Origin: Kingella_B sp963529665
Lineage (GTDB): Bacteria; Pseudomonadota; Gammaproteobacteria; Burkholderiales; Neisseriaceae
Length of the DNA: 60,816 nt
Assembly: GCA_963529665.1 (NCBI GenBank)
Contig: CAUSAG010000012.1
Location: forward strand, 1-60,816
Direction of reading: 5' to 3'
This document shows, one piece after another, positions 56,171 to 60,816 of this stretch. Numbering within the stretch: position 1 is the first letter of the stretch; each line of letters opens with the position of its first letter. The translations under genes and the position numbers were made by a program. The notes under the pieces were generated by a model. The model was not told where the DNA came from, did not search any database, and saw nothing but the letters and a program-made list of their open reading frames with translations.

Positions 56171-57169
56171 ATGACCCCCAACTGGAAACATTACCCCAAA
56201 ACCTGGTACGCCATCGCCATCGCCCACCAGCTCAAACCCAAGCAAATCCTATCAGGGCAACTGGGCGGCTTGCACTACGTTGTTTACCGCAGCGAAACAG
56301 GCAGCCTGAAAGCCGCCGACGCCTTCTGCCCGCACATGGGCGCACATCTAAAAGGCGGCAAAGTCGTGCAAGATGCCATCGCCTGCGGGCTGCACGGCTG
56401 CCACATCATCCCGCAAAACCAAAACGCCGCCGCCCCGCCCGTAACCCAAGCCGTGCAACAAGGCTGCTGCATCGCCACCCGCGCATGGCATGTTATGGAA
56501 CGCTTCGGGCTGGTGTGGCTCTACCCGCCCACGCCAGAAGTCCCCAGCATCCCCCCGTTTAACATGGTGGACGAATCCGCCCACATCTGGGCGCACACCA
56601 GCCGTCTAATCTCTGCCGACTGGCGCGCCATGATTTGCAACGGCTTTGATATTTCCCACATGCAAACCGTGCACCAACGGCAAATCGTCGGTGAGCCACA
56701 GTTTTTCAGGCTGCCCGATGGCGACAACCGCCCGCAAGGCTTTTATATGGACTACCAAAGCCGCGTGCTGGAACACGGCGGCTGGTCAAGCGCCGCGATT
56801 CAAAAATTATCAGGCGGCACGCTCAAACTGCGCCACACCTGCATCGGCACCGCCGTGATGGTGGAAAGCACCGTCGGCGCGTTTCAAACCATCGGCATCT
56901 TCGCCACCCTGCCGCAAGATATGCCCAACACACCGCCCGAACAGCGCCAAACCCGCGCCTTTGCCGCCATCGCTATCCCCAAAACCGCACCCTATGCCCG
57001 CGCCCAACTCTTTGCCGCGCGCATGCTGTATCTCGCCTTTTTGCGCAAAGATTTCACCGTAGCGGAACACATGAGAATGCGGCTAGACGGCGTGGAAGAC
57101 ATCGGCGTGCGCACGGTGAGCGCGTTTCAACACGAGTTGCCCACCATCCAGCCAGAATCCGAAACATAA
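56171..57169 (+). CDS. Rieske-type oxygenase (second)
   Basis: The 332-residue protein has Rieske ligands CPHMGAHLKGG and CGLHGCHI. The mononuclear-iron site is CNGFDISHMQTVHQRQ, fitting N/D-x-x-H-x-x-x-x-H. A DUS encodes TGSLKAA at residue 40 and FFRLPD later. No reductase gene lies adjacent. It belongs with the first Rieske gene in the same strand and probably pathway, with recQ inserted between. Substrate unknown. Confidence 0.9.
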   Translation: MTPNWKHYPKTWYAIAIAHQLKPKQILSGQLGGLHYVVYRSETGSLKAADAFCPHMGAHLKGGKVVQDAIACGLHGCHIIPQNQNAAAPPVTQAVQQGCCIATRAWHVMERFGLVWLYPPTPEVPSIPPFNMVDESAHIWAHTSRLISADWRAMICNGFDISHMQTVHQRQIVGEPQFFRLPDGDNRPQGFYMDYQSRVLEHGGWSSAAIQKLSGGTLKLRHTCIGTAVMVESTVGAFQTIGIFATLPQDMPNTPPEQRQTRAFAAIAIPKTAPYARAQLFAARMLYLAFLRKDFTVAEHMRMRLDGVEDIGVRTVSAFQHELPTIQPESET

Positions 57170-57206
57170 TTTCAGGCTGCCTTATCGCCCAAAGGCAGCC
57201 TGAAAA
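57170..57206 (+). terminator. DUS inverted-pair terminator after the second Rieske gene
   Basis: TTTCAGGCTGCCTT and AAGGCAGCCTGAAA are separated by about 9 nt and start within the stop codon. Confidence 0.7.
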
Positions 57207-57340
57207 TCAAAACACCAACTACATAACAAAACAACATTGCAAAGCCCAAAACCGTTTTCAGGCTGCCTATGCAATCTTTCTCCCTAACAACCAATGCAGT
57301 CTGAAAAACACACCCTTTCAGGCTGTCCATTACACCCCCC

Positions 57341-57829
57341 ATGCAAAAATTCATTCTCCTACGCGGGCACGAAGGCGCAGGCAAAACCACCTACGCCGCC
57401 CAACTCATCGCCCAATTCCAGCAAAACCACCCCCAAGCCCAAATCGTCTATATAGACAACGACCAAGCGCTCACCGACGCGCAAGGCAATTACCATTTTG
57501 ATTTTGAACAATTTGCCGCCGCCCATCGCCAAAACCAAGCCCGCCAGCAAGCCGCATTTGCCTACGGCAAAGCCCATCCGCAAGCCGATGTGCTCATCAT
57601 CAACGCCAATCCCAACCAAAAACGCAAAACCTGCGAAACCATGCTCGCCGCCGCCCGCGACCACGGCTTTATCACCGAAATCTACCGCCTGCACCACTTC
57701 TACCCCAATGTGCACAACGTATCGCCCGAAGATGTGGCAAAAAGCTACGAACGGCTTAATGCCAACCCCGTAGCAGGCGAAATCCACATCGGAAAAGTGG
57801 ACGAAAAATCAACAAATTGCTATGATTAG
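57341..57829 (+). CDS. P-loop kinase-like protein (AAA_33 type)
   Basis: The 162-residue protein has Walker A GHEGAGKTTYA at residues 9-19. The second motif VLIINANPNQKRKTCETMLAAARDHGFITEIYRL resembles polynucleotide-kinase-like or N4BP2-like families. It likely phosphorylates a small molecule or nucleic-acid end; the substrate is unknown. No toxin partner is nearby. It is followed by a roadblock-like gene after about 115 nt. Confidence 0.75.
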   Translation: MQKFILLRGHEGAGKTTYAAQLIAQFQQNHPQAQIVYIDNDQALTDAQGNYHFDFEQFAAAHRQNQARQQAAFAYGKAHPQADVLIINANPNQKRKTCETMLAAARDHGFITEIYRLHHFYPNVHNVSPEDVAKSYERLNANPVAGEIHIGKVDEKSTNCYD

Positions 57830-57944
57830 GCAGCCTGAAAACGCAGCAAAAATTTGATAAACCCTACCTTAAACTCAAAGGCGTAATATGCAGCCTAAAA
57901 ACCCCATCATCTTTACTTATATTGAATCAGAAGAGGAACAACTC

Positions 57945-58304
57945 ATGCGTAATCTCAACACCCTGATGCACCGCATTTTCATGGATATTGAAGGCGTAAC
58001 CGACTCCGCGCTGGTGGATGGCGCCGCAGGCAAATTGATGAAACACGAAGGCACGCACACCGATTTTGACAGCCTAACCCACGGCATCGTCGCCATCTAT
58101 AACTTCAAAACCCGCATCTCGCGCGCCCTGCAAACCAAAGAGCCGATGGAATATTTCTGGGTAACGCTGCACAGCCAGCACCACATTTTCTATCCCATCC
58201 CCATGCGCCCGCATATGTTTATCTACATCGCAGTGGACAAAACCAGCACCATGCCCACCAACGCCATCACCAAGCTCAAACAGCTCACCCTGCCCACCGA
58301 CTAA
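57945..58304 (+). CDS. Second roadblock/LC7-like protein
   Basis: The 119-residue protein starts MRNLNTLMHRIFMDIEGVTDSALVDGAAGKLMKHEG. That fits roadblock domains, which open with a helix then a strand ending in the D-G turn. A helix with SLTHGIVAIYNFKTRIS and strands EYFWVTLHSQHHIFYPIP and MFIYIAVDKTST complete it. The start with AAGAGGA 7 nt upstream is preferred over an ATG at 57888. It stands apart from the GTPase operon at 14 kb but could join the same network. The family call is inferred. Confidence 0.65.
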   Translation: MRNLNTLMHRIFMDIEGVTDSALVDGAAGKLMKHEGTHTDFDSLTHGIVAIYNFKTRISRALQTKEPMEYFWVTLHSQHHIFYPIPMRPHMFIYIAVDKTSTMPTNAITKLKQLTLPTD

Positions 58305-58438
58305 TTCCATGCCAACGCAGTAAGCCAGTTTGCCGATTGGCAATCCCCATTTTCAGGCGGCCTCACGCCGCCCAGCATCCATCAGGCAGCCTGAAAACTT
58401 GAAAATTCTGCCCACTGCCCCTAATTAAAGGCACCAAC

Positions 58439-59002
58439 ATGAAATACAACCCATTCAAAAAAGGCAAAAAAATGACCGAAACCACTCAAAACACCGAACT
58501 AGACACACAAGCCCAACCCCAAACCGAGCCAGCTGAGCAGCCCACATTAGAATCCCTGCAAGAGCGCATTGCCGAGCTAGAAGGGCAGCTTAAAGACGAG
58601 CAACTGCGCGGCTTGGCAAACGAGCAAAACCTGCGCCGCCGCCATCAAGACGAAATTCAGGCTGCCCACAAATTTGCCGCGCAAAAATTCGCCGCCGAAA
58701 TGCTCATCGTTAAAGACTACTTAGAAATGGCGCTGCAAGACCAAAGCGGCAATTTTGAAGCAATGAAAATGGGTGTTAGCATGACGCTCAATGAGCTCAA
58801 CAAAGCCTTTGATACCACCCAAATCAAAGAAATCGTCGCCGAAAAAGGCAGCAAACTAGATCCCCATCAACACCAAGCCATGCAAGAAGTGGACGCGCCC
58901 GAGCAAGAAGCGGGTACCATCGTTGGCACACTCAAAAAAGGCTACACCCTACACGAGCGCGTATTGCGCCCCGCAATGGTAACCGTAGCCAAAGCCGCCT
59001 AA
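58439..59002 (+). CDS. grpE: Nucleotide exchange factor GrpE
   Basis: The 187-residue protein has the long N-terminal coiled-coil (ESLQERIAELEGQLKDEQLRG) and the GrpE C-terminal beta domain with LDPHQHQAMQEVDAPEQEAGTIVGTLKKGYTLHERVLRPAMVTVAK. GrpE releases ADP from DnaK. A second ATG at 58472 (MTETTQN) is also possible. dnaK is not adjacent. A DUS encodes EIQAAHK. Confidence 0.96.
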   Translation: MKYNPFKKGKKMTETTQNTELDTQAQPQTEPAEQPTLESLQERIAELEGQLKDEQLRGLANEQNLRRRHQDEIQAAHKFAAQKFAAEMLIVKDYLEMALQDQSGNFEAMKMGVSMTLNELNKAFDTTQIKEIVAEKGSKLDPHQHQAMQEVDAPEQEAGTIVGTLKKGYTLHERVLRPAMVTVAKAA

Positions 59003-59012
59003 TTGGCAAGTC

Positions 59013-59054
59013 AAAGGCAGCCTGAAAACCACCATCCGTTTTCAGGCTGCCTTT
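59013..59054 (+). terminator. DUS inverted-pair terminator after grpE
   Basis: AAAGGCAGCCTGAAAAC and GTTTTCAGGCTGCCTTT are 17-bp arms with an 8-nt loop. Confidence 0.75.
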
Positions 59055-59113
59055 GCACAATACCGCGCCATCCCATAACACCGTTTCAGGCTGCCCCAAT
59101 CAAGCAAATCCGC

Positions 59114-59119
59114 TATAAT
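59114..59119 (+). promoter_or_regulatory. zipA -10 element
   Basis: A perfect TATAAT is 66 nt upstream of the start. It is followed by CCACCCTTTCGC, similar to the C-rich sequence after the TATAAT at 7099. Confidence 0.45.
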
Positions 59120-59185
59120 CCACCCTTTCGCGCATTAGACGCATCGCTCTATTTCCACCAATATTCACCACGGAACAATAACAAC

Positions 59186-60619
59186 ATGAATATTCTCCTG
59201 CTCGTTATCGTATTGCTCGTTGTCCTGATTGCCGTTGTTGCCTACAACATGCACCAAGAAAACCAATATCGCCAGAAAATCCGCAGCCAATTCGGACACG
59301 CCGACAGCGATGCTCTGCTCAACGCCAGCCACAAATCCACCCGCGACGGGCAAACATTCAGCGAAACAGGCAAACGCCTGCGCCGCAGCCCAGCCCAATC
59401 CGAATCGCAAACCACGCCCGTTGCCGAAGCCAATCACAGCAAATCCACCCCCCAAAGGCAGCCTGAAAACGAGCACAGCGCGTTTCGGCGTAGTCAAAAC
59501 CCCAAAACCGAATTGCCACAAAGCAAACCAACAGAAAAAACCATCACACAACCCGATACCAGCGAAATCAGCATCACCATCGGCGAAAAAACTGAGCCAG
59601 CCGCCGATAAAGAAATTTCCGTCAATCTAACGCCCACCGCACCGGCCTCAGCCAAACCCAAAATCAACCCCAATCAATCCGAGCTACAATTTGACCGCGC
59701 CGAACAACCCAAGCGCGAAACCCCGCTCGCCCACATCATCAACACCGTAACCAACGTAGCTGCCCCCAACAACGAAGCCCGCAAACCATTAGTCTCGCTA
59801 AATAGTCTAGAAAACAGCGACCTACAATGGTTTGACAAACGCTTTGACTACATGAGCTACATTGCCCTATACGAACCCAAAGAACTCAGCGTTATCCCCC
59901 GATTATCAGGCAGCCAGCGCTTCCAAATCGTCGGCTGCACCATGGACGGGCGCTTCCAAATCGCTGAACCCATCCCAGGCGTTGCCTACCAAGCATTTGT
60001 GATTGGTCTGCAAGCCATCAGCCGCAGCGGTTTAGCCAGCGAAGAAGAGCTAGAACACTTCGCCCAACAAACCCGCCAATTCGCCGAAAAAATGAACGGC
60101 ATCGCCAGCACTACACACACAGGCGACTTCCTAGAAGCCGCCCGCCCGCTGGACGAACTCTGCGCCCGCGTAGATCAAACCATCGCCATCCACCTTGTTG
60201 CCCGCTCCAACGTATCAGGCAACGAACTGCGCCACGCCGTAGAAAAAGCAGGCTTTATGCTGATGCACGACGGCACATTCGCCTTTCTCGGCAGCGATGG
60301 CGACCCCAAATACACCATCGCCGCCCTAGATGGCAGCGTGTTCACCGAAGCCCTGCTTAGCACCCAGCCCTATAAAGGGTTTAGCATGCTGTTTGACATC
60401 ACACGCGTTCCCAGCGCAGAAGAGAGTTTCAATGAATTCATGAATATAGCCGTTAAACTATCCAGCGAACTCGGCTTAGACCTTGTGGACGACCAAATCC
60501 GCCAGCTTTCTACTGATTGGCTCAAAGAAGTCCGCGCTTATGTAGGCGCACGCCAAGCCGAAATGCGGCGCGTCGGCATTGAACCCAACAGCCCGCTGGC
60601 TAAACGTGTGTTTGCTTAG
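59186..60619 (+). CDS. zipA: Cell division protein ZipA homologue
   Basis: The 477-residue protein has one N-terminal transmembrane helix (residues about 2-20) and a Pro/Gln/Ser-rich linker with a DUS-encoded QRQPENEH. The C-terminal domain (about 320-470) has the ZipA FtsZ-binding pattern: MLMHDGTFAFLGSD, and GFSMLFDITRVPS. ZipA tethers FtsZ to the membrane. The start is the first ATG before the membrane helix. The frame upstream to 59003 is DUS sequence and is rejected. Confidence 0.85.
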   Translation: MNILLLVIVLLVVLIAVVAYNMHQENQYRQKIRSQFGHADSDALLNASHKSTRDGQTFSETGKRLRRSPAQSESQTTPVAEANHSKSTPQRQPENEHSAFRRSQNPKTELPQSKPTEKTITQPDTSEISITIGEKTEPAADKEISVNLTPTAPASAKPKINPNQSELQFDRAEQPKRETPLAHIINTVTNVAAPNNEARKPLVSLNSLENSDLQWFDKRFDYMSYIALYEPKELSVIPRLSGSQRFQIVGCTMDGRFQIAEPIPGVAYQAFVIGLQAISRSGLASEEELEHFAQQTRQFAEKMNGIASTTHTGDFLEAARPLDELCARVDQTIAIHLVARSNVSGNELRHAVEKAGFMLMHDGTFAFLGSDGDPKYTIAALDGSVFTEALLSTQPYKGFSMLFDITRVPSAEESFNEFMNIAVKLSSELGLDLVDDQIRQLSTDWLKEVRAYVGARQAEMRRVGIEPNSPLAKRVFA

Positions 60620-60633
60620 AGATTGCTGAAAAT

Positions 60634-60673
60634 AAAAAACCGTATCTTGCAGATTGTGGGATATGGTTTTTTT
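60634..60673 (+). terminator. Intrinsic terminator after zipA
   Basis: AAAAAACCGTATC and GGATATGGTTTTTTT pair with a G-T mismatch, then T-run. Confidence 0.85.
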
Positions 60674-60693
60674 AATTATTGAGGGGACTATAG

Positions 60694-60733
60694 AGGCAGC
60701 CTGAAAAACACATTTCGTCTTTTCAGGCTGCCT
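60694..60733. repeat. DUS inverted pair at the right edge
   Basis: AGGCAGCCTGAAAA and TTTTCAGGCTGCCT are separated by about 12 nt. The right arm gives the stop of the gene at 60723. Confidence 0.7.
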
Positions 60734-60816
60734 TATTTGAGCCCACCAATTTCTCAGAAGTCATTGCATTGATATTCAGCAAGCCAGCAGTTTTAATTTT
60801 TCTGTCAACAAAAACC
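60723..60816 (-). CDS. Partial gene running off the right edge, unidentified
   Basis: The minus strand has an open frame of 30 codons from the window edge to a TGA inside a DUS. It reads VFVDRKIKTAGLLNINAMTS then EKLVGSNKAA. Like several other genes here the end is AA-stop from the DUS, which supports a real gene end. The family cannot be told. Confidence 0.45.
   Translation of the reverse strand, partial: VFVDRKIKTAGLLNINAMTSEKLVGSNKAA

Noticed and set aside
59003..59185. Upstream extension of zipA
   Set aside because: Encoded by DUS (RQPENHH, FSGCL) and terminator sequence, before the membrane helix at MNILLLV.
1..60816. CRISPR array
   Set aside because: The frequent short repeat is scattered, on both strands and without regular spacers; it is the uptake sequence.

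Overview
The window looks like chromosome from a naturally competent member of the Neisseriaceae. The 12-mer AGGCAGCCTGAA (or its complement TTCAGGCTGCCT) occurs dozens of times on both strands, very often as closely spaced inverted pairs after genes. From memory this is the DNA uptake sequence (DUS) dialect of Kingella and close relatives, not the Neisseria form GCCGTCTGAA. Gene content (ZipA-type division protein, rpsP-rimM-trmD-rplS, F-type ATP synthase, QueF, Obg, AmpD, an incomplete PTS) fits a betaproteobacterium of roughly even base composition. I would place it near Kingella or Alysiella but cannot fix a genus.

Layout. 0-18 kb: end of tuf, rpsJ, cls, aphA, rpsO, a decayed glutathione peroxidase gene, nth, obg, queF, the queuosine-precursor transporter yhhQ behind a candidate preQ1 riboswitch, dnaJ, ispF, secreted and lipoprotein genes of unknown role, an L-lactate dehydrogenase, a zinc metallopeptidase and tRNA-Phe. 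A tight five-gene operon at 13.7-17.9 kb encodes a membrane-anchored FimV-like scaffold, a receiver-domain protein, a Ras-like GTPase, a protein with a roadblock-like C-terminal half, and a roadblock/LC7 protein. 18-26.5 kb: metQ and the complete atpIBEFHAGDC operon. 26.7-31 kb: secA and ppk2. 31-35.4 kb: an AAHS-type MFS transporter and an EIIA(Man)-HPr-EI phosphorelay with no sugar permease. 35.4-40.8 kb: rplS/trmD/rimM/rpsP, alr, an adhesin-E-like lipoprotein and cysS.

41-45 kb (minus strand): a membrane CheA-like kinase lacking a CheW domain, a CheY, a CheX phosphatase and an amino-acid-binding lipoprotein, with no methyl-accepting receptor, CheW, CheR or CheB. 45-47.5 kb: ampD, an RpiB-like isomerase with altered active-site motifs, and phoH. 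47.8-57.2 kb: two GNAT-like proteins, a membrane protein, a fatty-acid desaturase, a methyltransferase and two Rieske oxygenases, with recQ in between. This accessory block is partly bracketed by inverted copies of a ~100-bp repeat and looks like an uncharacterised lipid or small-molecule modification locus. 57.3-60.8 kb: a P-loop kinase, a second stand-alone roadblock-like protein, grpE, zipA and the edge of an unidentified gene.

The most novel material is the FimV/receiver/GTPase/roadblock operon, the receptor-less chemosensory cluster (both could act on type IV pili, surface motility or cell polarity), the Rieske/desaturase/GNAT locus, and a preQ1 aptamer-like leader containing a tandem 7-mer. 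The DUS also has structural roles: it supplies stop codons, hairpin terminators, leader hairpins and recurrent peptide strings such as FQAA, GSLK and RQPE.
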